Positions 8,451-17,863 of a stretch of DNA of 23,245 nucleotides are shown here, piece by piece. Location: positions 11,777,166-11,800,410 of the forward strand of contig JARBES010000113.1 of assembly GCA_030265145.1 (NCBI GenBank), in the 5' to 3' direction. Every line of letters starts with the position of its first letter. Position 1 is the stretch's first letter. Both the position numbers and the translations under genes were made by a program. The notes under the pieces were generated by a model. The model saw only the letters and a program-made list of their open reading frames with translations. It did not search any database and was not told the DNA's origin. This stretch comes from Strongylocentrotus pallidus. Taxonomy: Eukaryota; Echinodermata; Echinoidea; Camarodonta; Strongylocentrotidae.

Positions 8451-8767
8451 TGGTCTACTTTTTCGTCAATCATCCAACTCGCAGTCACTCAGTGGGTTTC
8501 TCACAAACTCTATAATGCAAACAGAAATAAATAAATCAAATAAAATCAATCAGTTTGGATCACTCACTTATTCTCTCTCTCTGAACTTGGATAAGTAGGC
8601 CTACTGGAAGAAGATAAATGAGTGACACTCACACCGAATTTGAAGGTGACAGAAACGACTTGAATTGCACAGCAACATAGTTCAACCTTCTTGGTTCTTC
8701 TACTACACGTCCTTGTATTCTATGATGCTACTCTACAGGGCGTGATAATTTTTAGGAGACACTTCCA

Positions 8768-9045
8768 GGGGGGTGTTTCACAAAGAGTAAGATAGACTCT
8801 AAGTTGGACTTAACTATGGCAGGACGTTCATGCCACTGTTTGCTCTCACCATTATGATCTTTAGCTAATATTTTTTCCTTAAATAATGAATTATACAAAA
8901 TATAAACTCTGTAAATTGTGACCATGATTTGTACGTCCCTTGAGAGACTGATGCCAGTAAAAGGTGAGAGCAAACAGTGGCATGAACAGCCTGCCATAGT
9001 TAAGTCCAACTTAGAGTCGATGTTAGTCTTTGTGAAACACCCCCC
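8768..9045. mobile_element. Related MITE with about 80-bp inverted repeats, copy A
   Basis: The arms start GGGGGGTGTTTCACAAAG and stay inverted for roughly 80 bp, through CTCTAAGTTGGACTTAACTA and GCCACTGTTTGCTCTCACC, leaving about 110 bp in the loop. It shares the outer 18 bases and the CTAAGTTGGACTTA block with the 8151 element but has a different core. It is absent from copy B, whose flanks run together as AAAAGACTC..CTCTTGATAT. Confidence 0.75.
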
Positions 9046-9257
9046 TCCCCAGGTCTCCTCTTGATATTACGAACATTATTTAACCTAATGTTTACCTCAG
9101 CGGAAGTGTTTAGAGATGAAGATATGACGATTAAAGTCTCATCTGACCACTGTTTTAATCTTGCATTTGATTTTGGTATCTGTCTTTAATGGCACATGTG
9201 TGAAACACAATTCGTCATGAAGATTTTTTTTTTGAATGATTTTACTTTCATGAACAG

Positions 9258-9353
9258 CTGGATGTCTAGGTGACTGCCTGAATGGTGGGCAGTGTCTGGA
9301 TGGCAACTGCTTGTGTCCTCCTGAGTTTACCGGAGAATTATGTGAAACAGAAA
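9258..9353 (+). CDS. EGF-like domain exon 6, copy A
   Basis: Thirty-two codons. Six cysteines are spaced 3-5-4-1-8 ([27 protein letters not shown]) ending ETE. The residue before Cys3 is Gln, so there is no O-fucose site. The acceptor is ATGAACAG and the donor GAAA|GTAAGTGG; phase 1 at both ends. It sits between the CRD and Ig domain 2. Copy B has seven base changes, all synonymous, the clearest sign of purifying selection along with the next exon. Confidence 0.88.
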
Positions 9354-9922
9354 GTAAGTGGTTCCCTTAGTATCATAAGGCCCAAAATAAAGATACTATA
9401 TTGTCCTTTAGGTGCCAAAACATGTGTCGGTCGGTCAAAAATCTTTCTTTTTTACTCTTTGGGCTGATATTTCTCAGTTTTGAATGCTTTAATACATTTT
9501 TTTCTCTAAAATACGGTAAAAAAAAGAACATGTTAGATTTCAAGATTTTTGGGTCAGTCACAAAGGGCAATACAACATCTTTTTTGTAAAGGTCTAATAA
9601 TAATTCATTAGATGTAGTTTAGGAATTTTCTCAGATAGTAGGATATTTTCATGTACCCTTTTTGCTTTTAAATTAGATTTAGGGACGAAAAAGATTCATG
9701 AAATGCTAATAGTAATGTTAATCAAATTTAAAGGCGAATTGATAATACTCAACATTGATTCTTTTATGTCATACGCTCAATAGAAATTATGTTTGATGAT
9801 ATATTTTGGAAAGTGCTTTCAACCTGTTGAAAAATGTTTAATGAGTGATATTTGTTTAAATTGTATTAAGGTAATTTATGACTTCAGGTACCATCATGAT
9901 ATTCTTGATTGCTTTCTTGTAG
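9354..9922 (+). other. Intron 10, copy A
   Basis: Holds the MITE at 9397-9580. The TTAA at 9866-9869 is the empty target of the MITE present in copy B at 20098. The acceptor TTTCTTGTAG ends at 9922. Short reading frames here lie in the MITE. Confidence 0.6.
9397..9580. mobile_element. GTTGTATTGCCC-type MITE, copy A
   Basis: About 184 bp. The left end is TATTGTCCTTTAGGTGCC and the right end AAAGGGCAATACAAC, with inner inverted GGTCGGTC / GGGTCAGTC. It is shared with copy B (19601-19783), so the insertion predates their split. It is non-coding. Confidence 0.6.
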
Positions 9923-10087
9923 GTAATGTGGACCCTGTGTTTGAGATCATCATTACCCCCGACTACGAAGGCATCGTCTATGATGGTGTGAATATATCTA
10001 TCATGTGCCAGGTTATAGCTTCAAACCTACTCAACTATCCTGTCTGGACTGGTCCTAACGGACAGCAGGTCTTACCACAGCAACCCG
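9923..10087 (+). CDS. Ig domain 2, first half, copy A
   Basis: Fifty-five codons covering the A to C strands. The B-strand cysteine is in ISIMC (residue 29) and the C-strand Trp in YPVWTGPNG (residue 42). NIS is an N-glycosylation sequon. The acceptor is TTTCTTGTAG and the donor CCCG|GTAAATTT, a slightly weaker site than in copy B, which has GGTAAGAA. Seven base differences from copy B are all synonymous. The GPNGQQV segment mirrors GPDGTVV of Ig domain 1. Confidence 0.86.
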
Positions 10088-10892
10088 GTAAATTTTAGAG
10101 TTCAATACACAAAATATTCATAAATCTGTTTGATTTGGCAAATATTTAATCTTTTATATGTGTATGGTCTATCTTGTATCCTCCTGTTGTTCCTTTGGTT
10201 ATAATACAGGTGTGATTTTATTTGGTATATGCATAAGTCTGGCTTGAATATTTGATTCCAGGTGGGTTTGGCGCCTTACAAATTCCATTTCTATTACTTA
10301 TCATTAGTACCCATTTCACTGTCAATGCTAAAAAGGGTTGAGTCTAGACTGGTGTAGATTTAAACATTAATATGACTTGTATTAGTATCACCTTTCTTCT
10401 GTCTCACTGTGGAATCTTTTACCCTTCCTTGTTCAGCTTGAAGTGGGGGAGTGGTGGTATGAGTGTGCACTGAATTGGGTGGTGGGGGGGGGGGGGGTGT
10501 GAGTGTGCACAGAATTTGCACTTGGAAGTGGATTATCTGCAATATGTATCGTACTGATGCAGATCAACACAATTCCTTGAATATGCTGTATGAAGTGAAC
10601 AACAGAATGGTTGGGAAGCATGTAGGAAATGTTCAAACATTTACAAAATACACATTCCAAAATATACTCAACCACTTGACTGCTACCCACGTACATTTAC
10701 GTGTTCTCGCTCTTGCAGCACTGCAATGATGTTATACAGGTCTTGAACAGTAGATGGCGCTCTTCCAAAAAAAAATCCGGCTTTTTTGTGTACAATAATG
10801 CTGAAGCACAGGGGGTATGAACGCGTTTTAAGCCAATAGCAGTCAAGTGGTTAATTTACATGGCTGACATATTCTTTTATTTTTCTTTGCAG
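10088..10892 (+). other. Intron 11, copy A
   Basis: Mostly aligns with copy B. It has a 14-G run (10484-10497) between two GAGTGTGCAC repeats that are not both in copy B. About 10678-10850 is unlike copy B and not identified. Frames reading through the G run encode only poly-Gly or poly-Pro. Confidence 0.55.
10484..10497 (+). repeat. Run of 14 G
   Basis: An uninterrupted G run following GGT, flanked by GAGTGTGCAC on both sides. It is prone to length change and sequencing error. Confidence 0.8.
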
Positions 10893-11033
10893 GTGTTTCT
10901 GATCGGATCTATGTTGATAGGGTGTCATCTAACACCATGCGTCTTGTCATCAATAACGTCCAGGCCACAGATGAAGGAAGCTACTTCTGTAATGTTGGCT
11001 TGCAATCAGCACCTTACACTCTGTACATTACAT
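10893..11033 (+). CDS. Ig domain 2, second half, copy A
   Basis: Forty-seven codons completing the Ig fold: MRLVINNV (E strand) then ATDEGSYFC with the classic D-x-G-x-Y-x-C motif (Cys at residue 33) and a closing YTLYIT strand. The acceptor is TTCTTTGCAG and the donor ACAT|GTGAGTT. The last base, T here and G in copy B, belongs to a codon split with the next exon. The next usable exon is uncertain: only broken half-exons follow before the gap. It could splice to 13146 or to an exon hidden in the gap. Confidence 0.86.
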
Positions 11034-11288
11034 GTGAGTTAAGGGTTTTATGACACATGTTCGTAGGATAATTGTTATGGGCCACTTTCCTAAACTGAAT
11101 GAATACCGAATTTCAACACTGAACCAAACATGATACCTAACCGTAACTCTAACCCTTAATCAAATAATGACCCATCGCAACCTTCTTCCTTACCTAAATC
11201 TGTGATGGAATTTAGTCCAGAGCAAATGTTGCCAGAGCAACAGGTTGGTCACCAAGCAAAGGAAGTATTTGCCACTACATTTGCCACT

Positions 11289-11477
11289 CTCCACCCAGGT
11301 GTAGTAAATGAATACCTGGTAGGAATTTAATCCTTGTATGTCTTTAGCCCCTTAAGGCATCTGTGCTAAAGCTAGGGTATTACTACTTTACTGTACTTTT
11401 GTGGTGCCTTCAGCATCCACTTGGATGGATATGTGTGCCGTATAAATGTAGCTATCATCATTATTATTATTATTATT
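11289..11477 (+). repeat. Dispersed repeat with ATT tail, copy A
   Basis: Runs from CTCCACCCAGGTG through GGATGGATATGTGTGCC and TATAAATGTAGC to an ATT microsatellite. From general memory this layout recurs as a retroelement (SINE or LINE) 3' end in marine invertebrate genomes. No tRNA B box is visible. Shared with copy B at 21771-21960. Confidence 0.5.
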
Positions 11478-11604
11478 GGTATTTATTATCCTCAGTGTTT
11501 GTCATTCATAGCTGGGGGAAGGCTAGTGAATCCAGTAATTTGAGGCTTCAGCAATTGATTATGATTACTTAAGTACTGTTAAGAGTCTTTCATGTTCTGT
11601 CCAG

Positions 11605-12388
11605 TTCCAGATTGTCTCCTGGAACCCTGTCTTAATGGTGGCTATTGTTAGGGAGGAGTGTTGGCGTCTCACTAATCATCTTCATCACCATCATCGTCAT
11701 CTTCATTATGCTCATTATCTCCATAATTATTGCCCTTAATTATTAATCATGTTTCTGACACTTGTATTTTGTTTAGTTCCTGATCGTTTACTGGAACCCT
11801 GTCTTAATGGACCCTCTTGTGAGGGATAAGAGTGTCGGTGTCTCATAAATCATCATCATCACCATCATCATCACAATCGCCATCTTCATTATGCTCATTA
11901 TCTCCATAATTATTGCCCTTACTTATTAATCATGATTCTGTTTCTTGTATTTTGTTTAGTTCGTGATTGTTTACTGGAACCCTGCCTAAATGGAGGCTCT
12001 TATGAGGTGATGAGTGTTAGCGTCTCAAAAATGATCATCATCATCATCATCACCACCGTCATCTACCTTATTCTTGCTATATATATTGCCAGTAATTAGT
12101 AATCATGTTTTTGCCCTCTTATATTTTATTTATTACCTGATTGTTAACTGGAAGCCTGCCTGGACTCTCTTGTGAGGTCAAAGAGTGTCGGTGTCTCATA
12201 AATCATTATCGTCATCACCATCGCCATCTTCATTTTCATTATGCTTATTATCACCATATTTATTGCCATTTCTTATTTATCATGTTTCTGCCCTCTTATA
12301 TTTTGTTTAGTACCCGATTGTTTACTGCAACCCCGTCTTAATGGAGGCTCTTGTGAGGGAGGAGTGTCAGTGTCTCATAAATCATCAT
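11605..12388 (+). repeat. Tandem array of five half-EGF units, copy A
   Basis: Units start at 11605, 11777, 11960, 12134 and 12311 (periods 172, 183, 174 and 177 bp). Each has a TTTTGTTTAG-like acceptor and an EGF half-exon (PDCLLEPCLNGG-like), then a CAT/ATC microsatellite in place of the second half and donor, then a shared spacer CTCCATAATTATTGCC. All are broken: unit 1 has TAG after Cys3, units 2 and 5 have Cys to Arg, unit 4 lost the acceptor AG, and unit 3 is frameshifted. None can be a normal cassette exon. Confidence 0.8.
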
Positions 12389-12571
12389 TAGGCAATTTTC
12401 GCAAACTCATTGCGGAATTAGAATCTGCGGTTTGTGTGCGAAATCGAGAAGTTACTATAGTAACAGTTGGATGACCGCTGAGGCCCTGAAATCTAGAACG
12501 GGTTTTGGCCAAATCTACGGGCGTTCTCAATGACGCCCCAAGTGAATCAAGTGCCTCGATACAAACTATTT
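12389..12571. other. Unmatched contig end before the gap
   Basis: From AGGCAATTTTCGC to the gap, this 183-bp piece has no counterpart in the copy B array. It has no recognised domain, and frames running into the Ns are meaningless. Confidence 0.4.
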
Positions 12572-12671
12572 NNNNNNNNNNNNNNNNNNNNNNNNNNNNN
12601 NNNNNNNNNNNNNNNNNNNNNNNNNNNNNNNNNNNNNNNNNNNNNNNNNNNNNNNNNNNNNNNNNNNNNNN
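12572..12671. other. Assembly gap of 100 N
   Basis: Exactly 100 Ns, the usual placeholder for a gap of unknown size, so the true distance between the two contigs is unknown. Confidence 0.98.
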
Positions 12672-12816
12672 TTTATTATTACCCCGGTCATCGGATTCAG
12701 GCTTACCCGCACACTATGTATGCACATTCTCCACTCCCTGGGCAAACTCTGTGCGGTGTGGGGATGAACATTGGAACATCTTTGGTTCGCCCCTTCCGAT
12801 CCTTTTCCTTGATATG
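12672..12816. repeat. Dispersed repeat, second copy
   Basis: Matches 2229-2370 closely, then passes directly into sequence homologous to 3425 onward. It is the first base of the copy B contig. Confidence 0.6.
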
Positions 12817-13145
12817 ATCCGAACAGATTGAGATACAAATGTAGATGCTTTCATGGTATCATATCAAAAGAAAGATTTGGTTAGTCTTGATGAATAATGA
12901 AATCTGATACTTACATTTTCCAAAAGGAGGGATTTTGTATATGAAGCAGACACATAATTATAAGAAAGAGCAAACACTCAAGCAGATGCCTTGTAATAAG
13001 GAAGTGCATTTTTAGGAAAAACAGCGCTTTATATCTCATTATTCTGAGGAAGATTTCATCTTTGGACTGTGTTTTACCCATAGATCAATGTATAATGTTC
13101 ATTATAGGAATTATATATTATATACGCTTTGTATTTCTTTAATAG

Positions 13146-13238
13146 TCTGTTTCCCATCCTGCTTGAATGAGGGAGTTTGCTACCAAGGACGTTGCGTATG
13201 TCAGCAAGGATTTGAAGGAATCCGGTGCGAGTTTGAAA
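13146..13238 (+). CDS. EGF-like domain exon 4, copy B
   Basis: Partner of 3757-3849 with the same borders (acceptor TTTAATAG, donor GAAA|GTAAGTCG). The encoded peptide is identical, with all six cysteines; only GGT to GGA and GTA to GTT differ. If both modules belong to one transcript, this exon would receive the splice from Ig domain 2 of copy A. Confidence 0.88.
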
Positions 13239-13986
13239 GTAAGTCGTCAAAACTCCCCCCACTTTACCAGTTATTTTTGCTTGATAATTCGCACATATAG
13301 CTATCACAATGTGTTCTTAGTTGGAAAATGTCTTCCCCTTTAGTTTCATAGTGCAGGGATAGCATAGTTCTCATAACTGTATGGAGTATCAAATGATTTG
13401 CGTGTACTTCCTTGCACTGATGGTCGATTTTACTTGTTAGTTTGAAAGTCTAGTTAGCTAGCCTTCAAACACAATTTTGAATCAGTAGAGTTGGAAAAGT
13501 TGATAATCTGTTTAAAATATTGTATGAAACATATATATCATTAATAACACACATTGTTTTGAGCCCAGCTAGATGGCATGAATGGGTGCGAGGACAATGG
13601 ATGTACAACTGAGAAAAACTCATTCCAAAGTATTTGCTGGTTTTTTAATACATCTATGCAGCCCATATCATGTCTAACATCATTTAAAAAATGAAAAGTT
13701 TGGAAATTTTACACAAAACTGTGTTAAAGCGAGACTGCACTGCTTGTAGCTACTTGCTCCCTCTATGTAGCAAACAATGCCTAAGCCGTACACGTTGGTC
13801 CCCCATGGTCTCCTTTTTCTTATGTTTATTGAGAGCTGATATGATGAGATAACCACCTGTCAGTGACCACGCAAGGAGGTCTAATCCCTGCTGGCCAAAC
13901 TAGTGCAGATAGGCATTAATGCCCTTCTGCTTGGCATAAGTTATTTGACAGACATATTTATGTACTCATATGTTGTTTGTTTTCAG
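13239..13986 (+). other. Intron 4, copy B
   Basis: Aligns with copy A and carries an extra TTAA-flanked MITE at 13728-13915. The acceptor is TGTTTTCAG. Nothing else is recognised. Confidence 0.6.
13728..13915. mobile_element. piggyBac-like MITE, copy 2
   Basis: 188 bp, same family as 1409. It is flanked by TTAA at 13724-13727 and 13916-13919. The ends are AGCGAGACTGCACTGCTT and, in reverse complement, TGCCTATCTGCACTAGTT. Copy A shows the unoccupied site, GTGTTAATGC, at 4361-4370. Confidence 0.8.
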
Positions 13987-14079
13987 CATGCTTCACACCC
14001 TGTAGCAATGGAGGCACTTGTGTGAACAGGATCTGTGAATGCGCTCAAGGCTACGGCGGACCTTCTTGTGAAGTGTCAT
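13987..14079 (+). CDS. EGF-like domain exon 5, copy B
   Basis: Partner of 4610-4702. Same borders (TGTTTTCAG acceptor, TCAT|GTAAGTAG donor) and the same six cysteines and O-fucose consensus CSNGGTC. It reads GYGGPSC where copy A reads GFGGPSC; the other four changes are silent. Confidence 0.87.
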
Positions 14080-14760
14080 GTAAGTAGGAACATTGCTTAT
14101 ATTGAGTTGTCATCTAATAATGTTTTAATAATGTTTTTCATGTTTATGTTATCATGTTCTCTTGTTCTATGTTTTATGTATTGTTTGACCAATGTCTAAT
14201 TTTTATAATAATAATAATGTAAAAACAAACAAATACACAAACTAGGTGAACACACCCTAACAAGCCAAAAACCTGGCTTTTATTGTGTTCACCATTTTCC
14301 AATTATCCACTTATGTTTTTAATGTAGCCTGTACCTTGTTTCTCTTTGATTGCTATACTTGTTTTGTTTTGTTTTGTTTTCTTCTCAATCGTTTCATTGA
14401 AATGTCATAGTTTTATAATGTTTTTATTGCCTATTGACTGTATTTTACAGATTGTTTTTAATTGATGTTGGAATTTGGAAATGAATCTGAATTGGATTTT
14501 AATCTATGTGATAGTGATGTCTTTAAAAATAATGCTTGTCTGATATGAATGACTTCCATTGCTATAAATTTTAATTTGTATATCAAAGCATCGCAGTGGT
14601 GCTGATTTGGGCAGTTTTTGTTAATTTAATTTTACTGTCTGTTCTAAGATCGAAGTTTATGGTCTATGGGATCATCTGCAGATGTGTTACATGCTTGTGT
14701 TATACATGCATTTTACATCAATATAATTTGTAGAGGTGTTTTTGTGTAGTAGATAAGTTT

Positions 14761-14812
14761 CTGGCAATGGTATTAAAGTCCTCTGGCAATGGTATTAAAG
14801 TCCTCTGGCAAT
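14761..14812 (+). repeat. 22-bp tandem repeat
   Basis: CTGGCAATGGTATTAAAGTC plus CT occurs twice perfectly, followed by a third start (CTGGCAAT). Confidence 0.85.
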
Positions 14813-15189
14813 AACATACATTTCCATTTGCCACTCTTGACCAAGGTGTAACATATAGGTATCCGATATCTTTGAATGCTCTTTGTCCTGAAAACAAGTG
14901 CCAGGGCCAGGGCCAGTTATATCATTTACGAATCCTAAGGATGGTGTAAGAATGTAGTACACTTTATACAATAACAGAATATTATTGTTGATTGTTATGA
15001 GGGCGCTGTTCTGCGGCGACCTGTTGCATGGTATTTCGTTCCTAGTTTTTTAATCTATTTTTTCGAGTTTTGTGACTCATTTTTGGGAGTAAAACATTTA
15101 TATCTTTGTTTTGATTGTTAATTGTTTGTTTTTGTTTTCTGTCAACTCAACAATCATTTTATTAAGTTTTATATATGTGTATCGCAATA

Positions 15190-15264
15190 CCATGTACCAC
15201 AAACAAATTTCATTGTTAAATGGACAATAAATATGAACCTCATGAACCTTTATGAACCTTATGT
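15190..15264 (+). mobile_element. Probable LINE 3' end with ATGAACCT tail
   Basis: ACCACAAACAAATTTCATTG and GACAATAAA are followed by three ATGAACCT-type units. This is the form of non-LTR 3' ends, and the unit resembles the TTGAAC tail at 651. The 5' limit is unknown and may reach toward 14100, which would account for the length excess over copy A. Confidence 0.4.
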
Positions 15265-15288
15265 TTTATTATGATCTTTCACACACAG

Positions 15289-15423
15289 TAATCATCATTC
15301 CTGGTCAAACAGTCATTGTGAGGGACACTACTGTCTCATTCACCTGTATCTACGATGCCAACCCATCAGCTTCTCCTATCTGGTATGGTCCTGATGGGAC
15401 CGTCGTACCTGTAGTGTCAGCAG
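15289..15423 (+). CDS. Ig domain 1, first half, copy B
   Basis: Partner of 5131-5265, same length and phase. SFTC and PIWYGPDG are kept. Two residue changes precede the B strand (Glu to Val and Asn to Thr); seven others are silent. The acceptor is CACACAG and the donor GCAG|GTAGGTG. Confidence 0.86.
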
Positions 15424-15447
15424 GTAGGTGATATTTTTTAATAACCT

Positions 15448-15713
15448 GGGGGGTGTTTCACAAAAGATCCTAAGTTCAACTTGACTCTTAGTTGGACTTA
15501 AACATTATGGAAGGCCATTTGTAGCCTTAAAATTAAATATATTCAAAAGTGAAAATTTAAGTATATCAACTTTTCATAAATTCCACATCAAGAAATCTCC
15601 TAGAAAAAAAAAAATATGAACGATTTGAATCAACATTTTATGCCTTTTAAAATAACTTTTACAAAAAATTTCCATAGATGCAAACGGTTTTCCATAACTG
15701 TTAAGTCCAATTT
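15448..15713. mobile_element. GGGGGTGTTTCACAAAG-type MITE, copy B, right end missing
   Basis: Begins GGGGGGTGTTTCACAAAAGA. Its reverse complement matches the core of the 8151 element (CATAAAATGTTGA..GGAGATTTC..GTGGAATTTAT), so it is the same family in opposite orientation. The far arm stops after GTTAAGTCCAA and lacks the terminal CACCCCC. It is absent from copy A. Confidence 0.65.
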
Positions 15714-16370
15714 GATTCTGTACATGGATTAAACCAGCAGTTTACTTACCATTTTACTTGGCTAAGAAATATTCTTAACACATATTCCAATTAATGTAAA
15801 GGTAACATTCTGACTGATATGTATTGTGACGTCAAATTGTCTTTAAAAAATAATGCACAATTTACGCATCGCATTATATGTACGTTGATATAATTGTGTG
15901 CATCTCATGATGACTGCACATTTAAAGAAATGTGTGATGAATAGCAACTGCGTGTAACAAATGTTCTACACATATTCAGTTAGCTCTGTGTTAGGAGATA
16001 CAGAAATGTGAAGGTACTATACGCCATCCTTAAAAAAACACCTGTCTTTTCTAGTTGTTGTAAGATATTATTCCACTTTTCTTTGATTTTAAAGTATACT
16101 AAGGTAGCTTAGCGCAATGTAGTGGCACGAAAAGACATGTTCAAAACGCAAAAGACTTGATAGTAAGTGATTTTTGTTGAATTACAAGTTCTTTATTGAC
16201 AGATATGAATAAAAACTTAGGTAATATTAAGCCTAGTTGAGATAGTACACGTATTTACCAGCTCCTGATCCTAATGATGTGGCTCTAACTGTATGTGATG
16301 AAATTATGACATTTTGCGTTTCGGACGCGTCTTTGCATCCTACTACATTTCGCTAAATGACTTGAGTAAA

Positions 16371-16540
16371 TGCCTTTCTGTTGCTTCTTAAATATCTTTA
16401 AATCAAAATTGAAAGCACATCTTTCCGATTAATTGTAAAATCAAGCATATTAGGAGCTCTTGTAGCGCTGTAGAATATATACTTAATGTTGGATAGTTCT
16501 GCGCTCTATAAATGTATAATAATTATTATTATTATTAATA
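16371..16540 (+). mobile_element. LINE 3' end fragment, copy B
   Basis: Partner of 5750-5911. It reads FKSKLKAHLSD then stop, followed by GAGCTCTTGTAGCGC, GCGCTCTATAAATG and an ATT tail. It is shared with copy A, hence older than the duplication. Confidence 0.6.
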
Positions 16541-16563
16541 TTTTTTCTTTCTTGTCTTTGAAG

Positions 16564-16731
16564 TACGTGGTGACCTAGGGTCAGGTTACTCTGTGTTTGT
16601 GGAGGAGCTCTTTAGCCAAGGTGTGAGGCTTACTATCCTGGACATGGATCCAAGCTACCAAGGAATCTATACATGTGGGTTCGGAGGAATCTTCAACCAA
16701 GTCAATATCACCCTTAACATCACAAATGGAG
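16564..16731 (+). CDS. Ig domain 1, second half, copy B, with an RGD motif
   Basis: Partner of 5925-6092, 56 codons. RGDL is kept although the Gly codon changed from GGC to GGT. YQGIYTC is kept. One change, Val to Ile, turns the sequon NVT into NIT and so keeps it. The donor is GGAG|GTTAGTAT. Confidence 0.87.
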
Positions 16732-17863
16732 GTTAGTATGGCATGGTGTACAAATAATTCATGTTTGCAAGTGCATAAGGCGTTTAAAAAAAAAAGTTGT
16801 TGTATTGCCCTTTGCGACCCGATTGAAATCTATGGTCTGCTTTTTAATTATTTAGTTATATTTTTTACCATTTTTTAGACAAAAAATGTTTAATGAATGA
16901 AAAAGTATATATTAAAGCATTCAAAACTGAGAAATATCAGCTCAAAAAGGGAGAAGAAAAAAGTTTAAAAAGATTACCGACTGACCGACCGACCCATGTT
17001 TTGGCACCTTAAGGGCGATACAACATCTTTTGTTTTAGGCCTAAGTTGAATATGTACTGCATGCATATTAAGTCACAATTGGAAAATGAGTGAGGCTTTT
17101 CAGTTTCCATTATTCGGCTCACTGGATTTTTTGTTTGATAAAATGGGATCGACTATTATGAATATATAGTTAAGAAATATGCAACACATCCAGTCAAAAT
17201 GTTAAGTGTCACACAGTCACGGAGACTCCATTCGCTTTATTGAATGACATCACATAAGTACATCCAAGCAGTACAATGTGCATCTCTGTGCGCTCATCAT
17301 GGTCCTTCCCATTTGACACTTTATTTGGCATTTCACCGCGATTTTCATTTTTCATGTTACGCCAGAGATATGCATATGTGCATCTTAGCCGCGCATTATC
17401 ACTTCTTGCTGTGGGTTATCACTTTTTCATGGGAGCTTTGTGCATGGTGGTCATGGTAGGAAAGAAAGATACTCAGTCACTTGTTGCCATTTGACCAATT
17501 AGATTGCCAACATTCTAGAACCGTTTTAAAATAATGACTTTAAAATTGAGGTTATCCCACATTTGCCCCAGTGTGTGCAACCCAAAACCTCTTCTTCAGA
17601 ACTTTAAAGAAGATGTAGTCATTGAAACACAAGTTTCATGATCAAAATCAAAAGTCTTTCTTGTGCAGGTCACAGATGGATAAAATGGAAAAAGAAATGT
17701 TCATAAAGGAAGCGAAATAAAAATAAAAAGCAAGCATGTCATTATTGATATATAAATATGATTTTCAATAGACATTTGTGTATCCCCTACAAGAAGAAAC
17801 TTATAGCGAGTAGATATGACTTGCACCCTGTAACATTGCATTAAAAAATGTTTTCTTTCACAG
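16732..17863 (+). other. Intron 7, copy B
   Basis: Contains a complete GTTGTATTGCCC-type MITE (16796-17028) and about 450 bp (17030-17480) with no match in copy A and no recognised content. The last 380 bp align with copy A. Confidence 0.55.
16796..17028. mobile_element. GTTGTATTGCCC-type MITE, copy B, both ends present
   Basis: The left end is GTTGTTGTATTGCCCTTTGC; the right end in reverse complement is GATGTTGTATCGCCCTTAAG. It is about 233 bp and non-coding. Copy A retains only the left part. Confidence 0.6.

Larger units (their letters stand above)
7962..9257 (+). other. Intron 9, copy A, with three hairpin elements
   Basis: 1296 bp against 400 bp in copy B. The excess is mostly three inverted-repeat elements (7972-8058, 8151-8450 and 8768-9045). 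The spacers align in part with copy B. The acceptor is ATGAACAG. Confidence 0.65.
11034..13145 (+). other. Inter-module region of copy A, array and gap
   Basis: Contains a retroelement-like repeat (11289-11477), five half-EGF array units (11605-12388), an unmatched end piece (12389-12571), 100 Ns, and the start of the copy B contig (12672 on), which aligns with copy A 2229-2370 and then with 3425-3756. No intact exon is visible. Confidence 0.6.
14080..15288 (+). other. Intron 5, copy B, with about 1.15 kb unlike copy A
   Basis: After the first 20 or so bases the sequence departs from copy A until just before the CACACAG acceptor. It is AT-rich with a GTTTT run (about 14360-14381), a 22-bp tandem repeat (14761-14812) and a LINE-like tail ending about 15264. 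No coding region was recognised on either strand. Confidence 0.5.
15424..16563 (+). other. Intron 6, copy B
   Basis: Holds a MITE (15448 to about 15713) and then about 300 bp unlike copy A. From about 16050 it aligns with copy A, including the LINE tail before the acceptor. Confidence 0.6.

Noticed and set aside
10360-10729. Poly-Pro and poly-Gly frames
   Set aside because: Produced by the G run and GAGTGTGCAC repeats; absent from copy B.
11605-12388. Regular tandem array resembling a CRISPR
   Set aside because: Units of about 170 bp contain splice acceptors, EGF coding halves and microsatellites in an animal intron; there are no short direct repeats with unique spacers and no cas genes.
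12505-12838. Open frames crossing the N gap on both strands
   Set aside because: They are open only because the Ns cannot contain stops; the flanks are a repeat and an unmatched contig end.
17244-17494. Two overlapping frames of 71-72 codons in a copy B-only segment
   Set aside because: No recognisable domain, no splice support and no counterpart in copy A.
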